DNA of 64,000 bases from RGIG4140 sp045632845 (GCA_045632845.1 JAZQXL010000011.1:169973-233972), one strand, 5' to 3'. Numbered from the stretch's first letter, positions 14,839-24,427 are shown. A program made the numbers and translations. Notes: generated from the sequence alone by a model not told the origin.

Positions 14839-15669
14839 ATGACAGGAATTATGGCGGGGAAAAAAGGTCTCATCATGGGTGTTGCAAACGATCACTCCAT
14901 TGCATGGGGAATTGCAAAAGCTATGGCAGATCAAGGGGCTGAAATTGCTTTTACATACCAAGGTGAAGCTCTTGAAAAACGTGTTAAACCATTAGCTGAA
15001 AGCATTGGTTCAAACATTTTAATCCCATGTGATGTACTTAACCCAGAATCAATGGATAATGTTTTTGCCACATTGAAAGAAAAATGGGGCAAATTAGATT
15101 TTGTTGTTCACGCAATCGCTTTTTCTGATAAAAATGAACTTAAAGGCAGATATGTTGATACAACTCAAGCCAACTTCACAAACTCAATGCTTATTTCTTG
15201 TTATTCATTCACAGATGTTTGCAAACGTGCTTCTGAATTAATGACAGATGGCGGTGCTTGTTTAACACTCACATATTTAGGGGCTGAAAGATACTTACCT
15301 AACTACAATGTTATGGGTGTTGCAAAAGCAGCTTTAGAAGCATCTATTCACTTCATAGCTTTTGACCTTGGACACCAAAACATTCGTGTCAACGCCATTT
15401 CAGCTGGTCCAATCCGCACATTGGCCGCTGCGGGAATTGGTGATTTCAGACAAATTCTTGGTTGGACTGAGAACAACTCTGCTCTTTGCAGAAATGTAAC
15501 AATTGAAGATGTCGGCGGTACAGGCATGTATCTTTGCTCTGACTTAGCTGCGGGAGTAACAGGTGAAATTATTCACGTTGATGCAGGGTACAATAAAAAC
15601 GCAATGATTAACCCTCGCAATGCCCAAAAATCAGCAGAATTACTCTCTCAATTTAAATTATCCGAATAA
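14839..15669 (+). CDS. fabI: enoyl-[acyl-carrier-protein] reductase (NADH)
   Basis: A 276-residue FabI of the short-chain dehydrogenase fold, the last reduction step of fatty-acid elongation. The divergent nucleotide-binding start reads GLIMGVANDHSIAWGIAK, and the catalytic Tyr-x6-Lys is Tyr156/Lys163 in NYNVMGVAKAALE, with the upstream Tyr146 in TYLGAERY. The end has GEIIHVDAGYN. GGAAGGAAAAAAT precedes the chosen ATG; in-frame ATGs at 14800 and 14824 are less likely because the protein alignment begins at MTGIM. This enzyme type is the triclosan/isoniazid target class. Confidence 0.95.
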   Translation: MTGIMAGKKGLIMGVANDHSIAWGIAKAMADQGAEIAFTYQGEALEKRVKPLAESIGSNILIPCDVLNPESMDNVFATLKEKWGKLDFVVHAIAFSDKNELKGRYVDTTQANFTNSMLISCYSFTDVCKRASELMTDGGACLTLTYLGAERYLPNYNVMGVAKAALEASIHFIAFDLGHQNIRVNAISAGPIRTLAAAGIGDFRQILGWTENNSALCRNVTIEDVGGTGMYLCSDLAAGVTGEIIHVDAGYNKNAMINPRNAQKSAELLSQFKLSE

Positions 15670-15677
15670 TTTATTAA

Positions 15678-15714
15678 AAAAGAACGCATTACAACAAAAT
15701 GCGTTCTTTTTTTT
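15678..15714 (+). terminator. terminator after fabI
   Basis: AAAAGAACGCATT / AATGCGTTCTTTT (13 pairs, 7-base loop) plus T run, 9 bases after the stop. Confidence 0.9.
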
Positions 15715-15720
15715 AGCACA

Positions 15721-15750
15721 AAACCACCGATAAATTCGGTGGTTTTATTT
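15721..15750. terminator. second hairpin between fabI and the convergent gene
   Basis: AAACCACCGA TAAAT TCGGTGGTTT with T-rich sequence on the plus side. Likely serves as back-up or for the opposing transcript. Confidence 0.55.
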
Positions 15751-15813
15751 TATTCCACTTTTAGAAAAAAGATAACTTATTATTAAAAATCCAGTTGCTT
15801 CCTTTTAACAAAT

Positions 15814-16779
15814 CTATCCTCCACAACTACAGATACCATCAGCAGATATACCACCTGTTCCGCCACAGCGATCAATACAACATTTTGTTGCATCTGCTCT
15901 GTGTTGCAAATTATAATCAGGCCGTTCATTTGAAAAAACTAAAGAGCAATCTATATCATCAAAGTCGCTTGTAACACCACCTTTTGGAGAACATTCTGTA
16001 GCCCCAACACCACGATATCCAAAAGTTGTACAACAAACCCATCGAGTCGGGTTGTTTTCAATTTCTGCACGGAGATACTTGCGCCCGTCACTTGTGGTAA
16101 TTGTTAACGGCGTAATAGAGGCTTTGGGAACTCTTTTGCCATCAATCATAATCTCTCCACCCGCTGCATAACAGCAAACAAATGATAAATCACCTGCATA
16201 TTCTGGCTTTGTATTATCACACTCTCTTCTGTTCTGTTTTGCACAACATTTTGTTTCTTTTAAATCAACATCTTCATAAAAATAACAATGCTTCATTGCA
16301 TCTGTTATTTCATGTGTATTGTCTGGTTTTCCATGTATCAACTCAAGTCCATAATATTCACAACATGATTTTGTTAACTTACTATCGTAATTGGTTGGAT
16401 ACCCCTGTTTGCAACAATCTTCTTCCCCATTTGAAGAGCCTGCTACCCAAACATTCCCATTACGATAAACACCCATCAATCCTTCACAGCAAGTTTGCGT
16501 GACATTTCCTTCAGTGTCTTTAGGTTCATTCTTCACACAACATTGACTTTCTGGTTTTAACTTTTCAGGATCTCCCCAAGAATCATCATAATAACTTGCA
16601 ACATACTCATATCGCTCATTCAATTCACAACATTCTTGATTTTGATTATATGATTCCAAGGTGTTAAAACAACACATTGTTTCTTTTTTGCAACTTTGCA
16701 TTTCGGGCAGATCTGTAGCTCCCAAAACGGGACTAGAGATAAAAAGAATTATCAATAATTGATACAACCACTTCTTCAT
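15814..16779 (-). CDS. exported double-cysteine-repeat protein
   Basis: A 321-residue protein with a clear signal peptide (MKKWLYQLLIILFISSPVLGA). The mature part carries ten adjacent Cys-Cys pairs at irregular spacing, usually flanked by acidic or polar residues (for example ETMCCFN, NQECCEL, ESQCCVK, KSCCEYY, ATKCCID) and ends GICSCGG. I do not recognise a domain. It begins 13 bases after the stop of the larger pilin-like gene, which has the same Cys-Cys style, so the pair probably forms one operon and one exported structure. Disulfide-rich surface protein is inference. Confidence 0.6.
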   Translation of the reverse strand: MKKWLYQLLIILFISSPVLGATDLPEMQSCKKETMCCFNTLESYNQNQECCELNERYEYVASYYDDSWGDPEKLKPESQCCVKNEPKDTEGNVTQTCCEGLMGVYRNGNVWVAGSSNGEEDCCKQGYPTNYDSKLTKSCCEYYGLELIHGKPDNTHEITDAMKHCYFYEDVDLKETKCCAKQNRRECDNTKPEYAGDLSFVCCYAAGGEIMIDGKRVPKASITPLTITTSDGRKYLRAEIENNPTRWVCCTTFGYRGVGATECSPKGGVTSDFDDIDCSLVFSNERPDYNLQHRADATKCCIDRCGGTGGISADGICSCGG

Positions 16780-16791
16780 TTTTCTACCTCC

Positions 16792-19746
16792 CTAATTCCC
16801 ACTAGAAGATCTCATAGAGAACCCAGTGCTGCAGTTACCAATGATTTTATCTTTTTTTGCAATTGCAGCTTTTGTAAAACCAATGAAAACTTTGTCTTCG
16901 CAATTATTTTCATTTTCTCTACATTCTTTACAACATTCTTTTTCAATGGTAATTGCTCCTGTTTCTGGATCCCAAGCATATGGTTCAAAACATCCATTGA
17001 TATCTTTAATACAACATTTACCACCCGTTTCAGTACAGTATGTAGGATCACATATTGGGGTATCACCACAAGGAACACATTCATTTTTTTCATAATCCCA
17101 AATATATCCAGGAATTAAAGGACAACAAATCCTTGATTTCATGTTTTCAGCGTTATCTGTTCCGCAGCAAAAAATGTTTTCATTACATTCAATATCAAGG
17201 CCATTTTCACCTCTTTTACAACAGGCATTCGTCGCACTTGGAATACTAACCAAATTACAAGAGCCAGTTAAGGGATCAACCTCTGTATATGTGATTGTTG
17301 TTTGAGCATCAACCCATCTTCCAATTTCATCGCTCACATCATAAGCTAAATTGGTTTCACAACATTCAGGGTGTTGAAATTTTGCTGACTGGCTCCCGTT
17401 TTCAAGAAGTTCACAACACATCTTTGGATTTGAAACACCTTTTGCGTTCAAAAATATATTAGATCTATACATTGAATTTGTTTGGTCTTTTATAAATTCA
17501 GCCATTGCATTAGCGATAGCTCCCCCATCACAACATTCTGAATCACATGTAATTCCTGAACCTTGCCCATAAACAACTTGCATTCCCACTTTTTGAGGCT
17601 TGGTCATCCCTGGAGAATTCATTGCCTGACAACATTCTTCAGAAACATTATTTGAGCCAATGTATGGATTTATTTGCAAATATCCATCTTTCTTTTCAGT
17701 TGGACAGCAATCGGGATTTTGCTGACCATAAATATCAAGCGGAGGCATGGTTTGTGCAACATTACATACAATATCCCCATCATTAAAATCTGAATTGTTA
17801 GACGCTTTTGAATTATACCCAGTTGAAGTTCCTGCTGAACTCCCCCCATTCGTCGACCCAAAGTCCGATTCTGTACTTGAAGATGGTTTAGAAGTTGAAC
17901 TAGAAGGACAACACCAATAATAACCCATGAGAGTGTTTCTTTGTATACAACCTGGAGCGGGTTTCGTTCCTGTCGAATCAGCCGCATCACTGTATTCATA
18001 TCCATTAGGACAACTGCTTGTTGAATCATCAGGGCAACACCAATAATAACCCATGAGGGTGTTTCTTTGTATACAACCTGGAGCAGGTTGTGTTCCTGAC
18101 GAATCCGCTGCATCACTGTATTTATAGCCAGATGGACAACTTTTTGAGGAATCATCATCCGGATTTGTTGACCCATCTGTGTCTGGACAAATCTTCCCTG
18201 TATTTTTTAGAACTTTAGGAAGCACACCAGTGACAACATTTGGTGTATTCTTACTCCAAATATTAGGTGCTTCACAAGACATTGGATTTGAAGAATCATA
18301 AGTTAAAACTTTTCCACCGCCAGCCCAACAGCATAAAGCACCACCATTTGTTCTATCCGATGACTTTGGATTACTTGCTTCTGGCAATTTCATGTTTGAT
18401 GGATTTCCTGGTTTCAATCTCCATGAACCACCAGCCTGAGTATCGCAACAATATTTAGACTCTGTTTGATCTGGAACTACAGCACTTTCAGGCCCTGTAG
18501 GACAACTACCTGAACAAGTTCCACTTCCTTTTGTTGGAACAGACCCAACAAACCAAGCCGTTCCTGCAATACAGCAATTTTTATCTGGAGGAGGTGGCAT
18601 CATACATGCTTCTACCTTATTTCCATCCGTATCAAAGCCTGTCAATTCATTTGTTATTGAATAATATTTTGAGCCAATTTGAACTGTCATTGGTTTATCT
18701 AATTCTTCACCTAAAGCACAGCAAATACCACTTCCAATCCAAAGACCACCAGCTTCATTTTCACAACAGTATTCGGTTGGTTGATCTTCCATATTACGAC
18801 ATGTCCCTGGAATACATTTGTCAAAATCAATATCCCCATCCGTTGTTTCACCCCAATAAAGTACTAATGTTTGAAGAGGCAAACCATCCACTTGTGCATA
18901 AGCGGCCATACAACGAACAGAAGGGACACCATCCACAACATCACATCCACCAACAGCACTAACTTTTGAATCTTTTTTATTTAACTCATCAATATTACTC
19001 TGAAATGTATAAGCAGGTGCAACAGATCTATGCAAAGGATCAATTCCTTCACAAAGTTTTTTCACATTTTCATGAACAGCCATATCTTCATTTGAAAAAC
19101 GCTCACTCTCACTGATTAATGGGAAATCCCAATAACTTGGATCTACAGGAGTACCACCTGAATTTAAAGCCATATAGGCATATTGATAACCAAGCTCTCT
19201 TTTTGAAACAATCGAACTACACATATCATAAGAAAGACCCGTAACACGAACAGACCAAGCCTCAGGTGTTTCAGCTCGAACCCAAACAGGTGCATATGAT
19301 TTTGATGAAAATGATTCATATTCACGCCTTGCATAATAAGTATCCACTGCTTCACTTGCATCAAAAATATCATCATCTAAATATTCTTTATTTGAAACAC
19401 CAAACTCTATAGCTTCTGCCGCTGTTATTGCATTTCGATAATTTACTTTTGAAACAACTTCTCGAATTGGAACTACATAAGCAGACGTATCTGCATGAGG
19501 AGATGGAGCCTGCGTTTCAACACCTACTTTTGTTAACGCACCATAGTGTTCCAAAATTGGCCATGTTCTTCCCCCTGAAACAGTAACACTCACTTCATCA
19601 TATGTTTCAGCAATACGATAAACTTGAAGAGCGTATTGGTACCCAACAATGCCAACAATTGCCAAAACGCCGACAATTGCCAAAACACCTAGCACTTCAA
19701 CCATACTTCTGCCAGATTGACTATTCTCGCACCATCTTTTTTGCAT
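16792..19746 (-). CDS. pilin-like giant protein with double-cysteine repeats
   Basis: A 984-residue protein opening with a class III (prepilin-type) signal: a basic start, then SG|RSMVEVLGVLAIVGVLAIVG, with Gly at -1 and Glu at +5 before a hydrophobic helix that itself duplicates VLAIVG. Residues 40-300 look like a pilin/pseudopilin head. The remainder holds 17 Cys-Cys pairs and two tandem 42-residue units (CPSGYKYSDAADSSGTQPAP and so on; DNA period 126 bases). Start at 19746 has AAGGGGA upstream. The prepilin peptidase and assembly ATPase are not in this window. Export through a type IV pilus or type II secretion machine is inferred from the N-terminus. Confidence 0.65.
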   Translation of the reverse strand: MQKRWCENSQSGRSMVEVLGVLAIVGVLAIVGIVGYQYALQVYRIAETYDEVSVTVSGGRTWPILEHYGALTKVGVETQAPSPHADTSAYVVPIREVVSKVNYRNAITAAEAIEFGVSNKEYLDDDIFDASEAVDTYYARREYESFSSKSYAPVWVRAETPEAWSVRVTGLSYDMCSSIVSKRELGYQYAYMALNSGGTPVDPSYWDFPLISESERFSNEDMAVHENVKKLCEGIDPLHRSVAPAYTFQSNIDELNKKDSKVSAVGGCDVVDGVPSVRCMAAYAQVDGLPLQTLVLYWGETTDGDIDFDKCIPGTCRNMEDQPTEYCCENEAGGLWIGSGICCALGEELDKPMTVQIGSKYYSITNELTGFDTDGNKVEACMMPPPPDKNCCIAGTAWFVGSVPTKGSGTCSGSCPTGPESAVVPDQTESKYCCDTQAGGSWRLKPGNPSNMKLPEASNPKSSDRTNGGALCCWAGGGKVLTYDSSNPMSCEAPNIWSKNTPNVVTGVLPKVLKNTGKICPDTDGSTNPDDDSSKSCPSGYKYSDAADSSGTQPAPGCIQRNTLMGYYWCCPDDSTSSCPNGYEYSDAADSTGTKPAPGCIQRNTLMGYYWCCPSSSTSKPSSSTESDFGSTNGGSSAGTSTGYNSKASNNSDFNDGDIVCNVAQTMPPLDIYGQQNPDCCPTEKKDGYLQINPYIGSNNVSEECCQAMNSPGMTKPQKVGMQVVYGQGSGITCDSECCDGGAIANAMAEFIKDQTNSMYRSNIFLNAKGVSNPKMCCELLENGSQSAKFQHPECCETNLAYDVSDEIGRWVDAQTTITYTEVDPLTGSCNLVSIPSATNACCKRGENGLDIECNENIFCCGTDNAENMKSRICCPLIPGYIWDYEKNECVPCGDTPICDPTYCTETGGKCCIKDINGCFEPYAWDPETGAITIEKECCKECRENENNCEDKVFIGFTKAAIAKKDKIIGNCSTGFSMRSSSGN
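17901..18152 (-). repeat. two tandem 126-bp coding repeats in the pilin-like gene
   Basis: Two adjacent in-frame copies offset by exactly 126 bases (17909 aligns with 18035), each encoding 42 residues that end in NTLMGYYWCCP. The identity is high, suggesting recent duplication or repeat-number variation. Confidence 0.85.
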
Positions 19747-19921
19747 CAGCGTCCCCTTTTCTTCTGGATACAACAAACACCAGGCACAAATACCCCTTTC
19801 TTTTAGAATATCAAATTTTCAAAAAAACGTCAATATTTTTTTTATTTTTCCTTTTATAGACCACTATAAAAAAAAGCGCCTTAAATCATATTTTTAAAAC
19901 AACTTAAAGCACTTTTTATTC

Positions 19922-20425
19922 TTACCACTTATTGATATGAACCTTATTCTCATCATACCTTGGCGGACAACTTTTTGTTTCAATCGGCTTTCCAATTGAA
20001 ATCAATCCAATTACATCAACATGAGGTGGCACTTGCAAAACTTTATTAAATTCTTCGTGACGCTCTGGATAAACCCCGCAATAACATGTCCCGTACCCCA
20101 TTTCATGCGCCAACAACATCATATTTTGAGAAGCTAAAGACACATCAATTACACCCATACCTGCATGCTCTTTATTTTTATCTAAACAAACAGCAATCAT
20201 TACACCCGCTGAGGTTGCAAAAGCAGCATAGTTATGTGTTTTTTCAATTATACTCAACAAAACTTGATCCGTTATAATCAAAAACTCCCAAGGCATTCTA
20301 CGCATAGCTGAAGGAGCATACATACCAGCCTCGATTATTTTTTTTAAATCTTCAAATGGGACAACAAACCCTTCTTCATATTGACGAATAGATCTGCGTG
20401 ATTTGATTGCTTCAATAAGTTCCAT
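19922..20425 (-). CDS. nitroreductase family protein
   Basis: A 167-residue FMN-dependent nitroreductase-fold protein. The start MELIEAIKSRRSIRQYEE is the canonical phosphate/FMN-binding opening, AGMYAPSAMRRMPWEFLII gives the second FMN contact, and EMGYGTCYCGVYPE is the typical loop before the C-terminal strand LISIGKP. The small size fits the NfnB-like/iodotyrosine deiodinase-like subgroup. The substrate cannot be predicted. AGGAAAGGGG precedes the ATG. It lies 13 bases after rlmN in the same direction. Confidence 0.85.
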   Translation of the reverse strand: MELIEAIKSRRSIRQYEEGFVVPFEDLKKIIEAGMYAPSAMRRMPWEFLIITDQVLLSIIEKTHNYAAFATSAGVMIAVCLDKNKEHAGMGVIDVSLASQNMMLLAHEMGYGTCYCGVYPERHEEFNKVLQVPPHVDVIGLISIGKPIETKSCPPRYDENKVHINKW

Positions 20426-20438
20426 ACTTTCCCCTTTC

Positions 20439-21494
20439 CTATTTTTTACCTTTTGCTGATTTCAACTGGCCACAAGCAGCCATAATATCTTCCCCTCTAG
20501 ATCGTCTAATTGGAGAAGCAAACCAATTGCTTTCCAAGACCTTTGCAAATCTATGCATTTGATTCATACTTGATGGTTCAAATGGAGCCCCTTCCCAATA
20601 GTGAAATGGAATAAGATTAAACTTAACTTCTAAACCATCAACCAACTTCATCAATTTTTCAGCATGCTCAATTGAATCATTTACATCTTTTAAAAGCACA
20701 TATTCCATTGTGATAAATTGACGTCTTTCACTGCGGCGTTGATATTCTTTACAAGCATCAATCAAAACTTCTAATGGAAATTTTTTATTCACAGGCATAA
20801 TTTGATTTCTAAGCTCATTGGTTGGAGCATGCAAACTCACCGCCAATTTAACTCCTAAATCAGCAAGTTCTGGAATATGATTTGCAACACCAGATGTTGA
20901 AACCGTGATTCTTCGTTTTGAAATACCAATTCCATCCCCATTCATCAAAATTTTCAACGCTGTTTTTAAATTTTCAAAATTGCAAAGTGGCTCACCCATT
21001 CCCATCACAACAATATTTGAAAGCATTCTTGTTTCATCCGTTGGAGTTGGCCATTCACCATAACTATCCCTTGCCGACATAAATTGCCCAACAATTTCAC
21101 CCGCTGTTAAATTACGCATCATTCGTTGCGTACCTGTGTGACAAAATTTACATCCTTGAGCACAACCTACTTGCGTTGAAAGACAAACAGCACCCCTATC
21201 TGCTTCTGGAATATAAACACATTCCACTTGCTTTTCATCTTGAAACTCCATCAACCATTTACGTGTTCCATCTTTTGATGTTTGCTCTGTAACAATTGTC
21301 GGATGCTTAGCGCTGTACAACTCATCTAATCTTGCTTGAAACGTTTTAGCAAGCGTTGTCATTTTAAAAAAATCTGTTTCACCTTTATTATACAACCAAT
21401 GCCAAAGTTGTTTTGCTCTAAAAGGCTTTTCACCCAAAGCAACCAACTCATTTTGTAACTCATCAAACGATAAACCAATTAACTCTTTTTTCAT
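20439..21494 (-). CDS. rlmN: dual-specificity 23S rRNA/tRNA adenine C2-methyltransferase
   Basis: A 351-residue radical-SAM methylase that modifies A2503 of 23S rRNA and A37 of some tRNAs. The iron-sulfur motif is CAQGCKFC (Cys111, Cys115, Cys118); the methyl-carrying C-terminal Cys is Cys341 in MAACGQLK. GMGEPLCNFEN and SLHAPTNELRNQIMP are family signatures. Its ATG overlaps the IalB-like gene stop by 4 bases (ATGA), so the two are translationally coupled, an order common in alphaproteobacteria. Confidence 0.96.
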   Translation of the reverse strand: MKKELIGLSFDELQNELVALGEKPFRAKQLWHWLYNKGETDFFKMTTLAKTFQARLDELYSAKHPTIVTEQTSKDGTRKWLMEFQDEKQVECVYIPEADRGAVCLSTQVGCAQGCKFCHTGTQRMMRNLTAGEIVGQFMSARDSYGEWPTPTDETRMLSNIVVMGMGEPLCNFENLKTALKILMNGDGIGISKRRITVSTSGVANHIPELADLGVKLAVSLHAPTNELRNQIMPVNKKFPLEVLIDACKEYQRRSERRQFITMEYVLLKDVNDSIEHAEKLMKLVDGLEVKFNLIPFHYWEGAPFEPSSMNQMHRFAKVLESNWFASPIRRSRGEDIMAACGQLKSAKGKK

Positions 21495-22048
21495 TTAACT
21501 TCCTCTTTCTCATCACCATCGGTTAAAACTGCATTTGATACAAGCACCTCTGGACGACATTTTTCATTTAGCAACTCATACGCTTTTGCAAAACCTTTTA
21601 ACGAATATGTTTCTCTTAACAAAGTACCCTTTTGAGACTTTCCTTTTGTTCTTGCAACATTGCCTTTAATCATTTCTTGAACAAATCTTTTTTCTTCTTT
21701 TTCATCTTTGATAAAGGCTGCATCGTCACTGGTAACCATTTCAAGTGGACGATGATTGTCAATCTCAATTGTTGGGCGAGATTTTTTGTGATATGGAACA
21801 CCAAACATTACCGAAATAACATCATAACTCTTTTCATGTGGACGATGCGTAATACTCAAAAAGTTATTTTCCCTTTCAACAGTTGTGTGTTGCGGTGCTG
21901 TCACCATAAAACAAACCGTACCAGCTCCCTCTTTAGCTGTATAAACACGCCACTCACCAAAAAAGCCCTCAGGAGTCATATCGGAACTTGCATTTGCAAA
22001 TCCAGAGAAAAGCAAAACACTTGTCATTATCGCTAAAAATCGCATCAT
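21491..22048 (-). CDS. invasion-associated locus B (IalB)-like exported protein
   Basis: A 185-residue protein with a signal peptide (MMRFLAIMTSVLLFSGFANA) and an IalB-type domain: the FFGEWRVYTAKEGAGTVCFMVTAP opening, the ISVMFGVPYHKKSRP strand region and the GLTYSLKGF-like end (YSLKGFAKAYELLNEKC). The family is periplasmic or surface associated and widespread in alphaproteobacteria; function outside Bartonella is not established. GGAAAA precedes two adjacent ATGs. It is the first gene of a unit with rlmN. Confidence 0.75.
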   Translation of the reverse strand: MMRFLAIMTSVLLFSGFANASSDMTPEGFFGEWRVYTAKEGAGTVCFMVTAPQHTTVERENNFLSITHRPHEKSYDVISVMFGVPYHKKSRPTIEIDNHRPLEMVTSDDAAFIKDEKEEKRFVQEMIKGNVARTKGKSQKGTLLRETYSLKGFAKAYELLNEKCRPEVLVSNAVLTDGDEKEEVK

Positions 22049-22125
22049 TTTTCCTTTTCATTTATTTTTAAGAAATACCTATACTTTACCAAACTTTTAT
22101 TTAAAAGACAAGACATAAAAAAAGC

Positions 22126-22154
22126 TTGCGTTTTTTCTTTTTTCTCTTTATAAT
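22126..22154 (+). promoter_or_regulatory. promoter of parC
   Basis: TTGCGT, 17 bases, TATAAT. The predicted +1 is about 22161, leaving a 4-base leader before the ATG and no ribosome-binding site. Confidence 0.7.
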
Positions 22155-22164
22155 CCCTAGTATT

Positions 22165-24393
22165 ATGACTGATAATACAATTGAAATGACCGAAAATATT
22201 AAAGAGGCAAAACTTGCTGATGCATTATCTGAGAGATATCTGGCATATGCATTGTCAACGATTGTTGCTCGTTCTTTACCTGATGTACGTGACGGGTTAA
22301 AACCCGTTCATCGTCGTCTTTTGTTTGCTATGCGCCAATTAAAACTTGATCCTGTATCTGGTTTTAAAAAATGCGCTCGTGTTGTTGGGGACGTGATTGG
22401 TAAATATCACCCTCATGGCGACTCATCTGTCTATGATGCAATGGTACGTTTGGCACAAGATTTTGCAGTCCGCTATCCACTTGTCGATGGCCAAGGCAAC
22501 TTTGGCAACATTGATGGCGACAAAGCTGCCGCCATGCGTTACACTGAAGCAAGGTTAACTGCTGTTGCGGTTGCTTTGATGGATGGATTAGATGACAACG
22601 CGGTTGATTTTGATAAAACCTACGATGGGGAAGAGGAAGAACCAACTGTTATGCCAGCAGCTTTTCCAAACTTGCTTGCAAATGGTTCTTCAGGTATTGC
22701 TGTTGGTATGGCAACAAACATTCCACCCCATAATGTTGGTGAAATTTCAGATGCATTGCTTTATTTAATTAAGCATCCTGATGCAACTGTTGAAAAAGTG
22801 ATGGATTTTGTTCAAGGTCCTGATTTTCCAACAGGGGGTATTTTAGCTGAACCTCGTGAAAACATCATCAAGGCATACAAAGAAGGCCGCGGTGCTATGA
22901 AGGTACGTGCCAAGTGGGAAAAAGAAGAACTTTCTCATGGCCAATATCAAATTATTGTAACTGAAATTCCATACATGGTTCAAAAATCTGATTTAATTAT
23001 GCGAATTGCAAAATTATTATCAGAAAAGAAACTCCCATTATTGGCAGATATTCGAGATGAATCATCTGATGTTGTACGCATCGTTCTTGAACCAAAATCA
23101 AGAACTGTTGCACCAGAACAATTAATGGAACACTTGTTCAAAAACACAGATTTACAAGTTAACTTTAACTTGAATATGAACGTGTTAGACGCAGATCACA
23201 CACCAAAGGTGATGAATATCAAAGAAGTGCTTCAAGCATTTTTAAAACATCGTGACTGCGTGTTAGTTCGTAGATCCCAATATCGCCTTGACAAGATTAC
23301 CCATAGAATGGAAATTTTAGAAGGTTTCTTAATTGCTTTCCTTAATCTTGATCGCGTGATTGAAATTATCCGTAATGAAGATGAACCTAAAGCTATTATG
23401 ATGGCAGAGTTCAACTTAACTGACGTACAAGCTGAAGCCATTTTGAATATGCGTTTGCGTTCTCTTCGCAAGTTAGAAGAAAATCAAATTAGAGATGAAC
23501 ACAACGCCTTGTTGAAAGAAAAAACCGAATTAGAATCCTTAATCCAATCTAAAGAATTAAGAGATGAACGACTTGCTTTGGAAATCAAAGAAATCAAAAC
23601 AAAATTTGGTCAAAAAACAGTTTTAGGCGCTAGAAGAACAGCTGTTCAAGAAGCACCTCTTGCTGTTGAAATTTCAATTGAAGCAATGATTGAAAAAGAG
23701 CCCATCACTGTTGTTTTATCTAAAAAAGGTTGGATCAGAGCTCTCAAAGGACACACCCCTATTGATGATTTGAAGTTCAAAGAAGGGGATTCCCTTAAAT
23801 GCACACTTCAAACATACACAACTGACAACATTATCTTCTTTACAACCAATGGTCGTTTTTATACATTAAGAGGGAACTTAATCGCTGGTGGACGCGGTTT
23901 TGGTGAACCACTTAGACTTCAGGTTGACATTACAGAAGATGCAGATGTGATTACAATGCTTGTACACCAACCCGATACAAAACTTTTGGTTGCCTCTTCT
24001 AAAGGAAAAGGATTTGTCGTCAGTTCAAACGATGTTATCGCCCAAACAAGAGCAGGTAAAATTATTTTAAACCTCCCTGATGATGACAAAGCTTGTTTGT
24101 GCAAACCTGTTACTGGGTCACATTTAGCTGTTATTGGAACAAACAGAAAAATGATTGTTTTTGCAACAGAAGAAATTCCAATGATGACCAGAGGAAGTGG
24201 TGTTATTTTACAACGTTATCAAGAAGCTAAATTAAGTGATGCCAAATTCTTCAACATTGAAGAAGGTCTCTCCTTCCCATCAGGAAACGGCATTCGTGTT
24301 GAACGAAACATTTCCTTATGGCTTACAAAAAGAGCCACCGTTGGTAAAATTCCACCCGTTGGCTTCCCTCGTAGCAATAAGTTTGGTGATTAA
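22165..24393 (+). CDS. parC: DNA topoisomerase IV subunit A
   Basis: A 742-residue type IIA topoisomerase A subunit, which decatenates chromosomes with ParE. Catalytic Tyr126 is in AAAMRYTEARL and the quinolone-region sequence is HPHGDSSVYDAMVRL with the sensitive Ser in place. The C-terminal beta-pinwheel lacks a GyrA box (KKGWIRALKGHT instead of QRRGGKG), which favours ParC over GyrA. Start at 22165 is chosen because the longer frame begins at a TTG inside the promoter. The message appears nearly leaderless. parE is not in the window. Confidence 0.92.
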   Translation: MTDNTIEMTENIKEAKLADALSERYLAYALSTIVARSLPDVRDGLKPVHRRLLFAMRQLKLDPVSGFKKCARVVGDVIGKYHPHGDSSVYDAMVRLAQDFAVRYPLVDGQGNFGNIDGDKAAAMRYTEARLTAVAVALMDGLDDNAVDFDKTYDGEEEEPTVMPAAFPNLLANGSSGIAVGMATNIPPHNVGEISDALLYLIKHPDATVEKVMDFVQGPDFPTGGILAEPRENIIKAYKEGRGAMKVRAKWEKEELSHGQYQIIVTEIPYMVQKSDLIMRIAKLLSEKKLPLLADIRDESSDVVRIVLEPKSRTVAPEQLMEHLFKNTDLQVNFNLNMNVLDADHTPKVMNIKEVLQAFLKHRDCVLVRRSQYRLDKITHRMEILEGFLIAFLNLDRVIEIIRNEDEPKAIMMAEFNLTDVQAEAILNMRLRSLRKLEENQIRDEHNALLKEKTELESLIQSKELRDERLALEIKEIKTKFGQKTVLGARRTAVQEAPLAVEISIEAMIEKEPITVVLSKKGWIRALKGHTPIDDLKFKEGDSLKCTLQTYTTDNIIFFTTNGRFYTLRGNLIAGGRGFGEPLRLQVDITEDADVITMLVHQPDTKLLVASSKGKGFVVSSNDVIAQTRAGKIILNLPDDDKACLCKPVTGSHLAVIGTNRKMIVFATEEIPMMTRGSGVILQRYQEAKLSDAKFFNIEEGLSFPSGNGIRVERNISLWLTKRATVGKIPPVGFPRSNKFGD

Positions 24394-24396
24394 AAA

Positions 24397-24427
24397 TAGA
24401 CCGCTTTTATGGCGGTTTATTTTTTTA
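24397..24427 (+). terminator. terminator after parC
   Basis: ACCGC / GCGGT stem with 7-base loop (24400-24416), flanked by weaker pairs, then a T run. Confidence 0.7.

Noticed and set aside
17901..18152. CRISPR-like array
   Set aside because: There are only two units, 126 bases long, in frame and coding; no short repeats with unique spacers.
16182..19376. Several open frames of 60-170 codons antisense or out of frame to the two Cys-Cys genes
   Set aside because: They arise from the skewed codon usage of the repeat-rich genes, show no ribosome-binding sites, and the sense frames have signal peptides and conserved motifs.
19860..19920. Terminator after the nitroreductase gene
   Set aside because: The candidate stem (around AAAGCGCCTTAA and TTAAAGCACTTT) has two mismatches and a very long loop, too weak to call.
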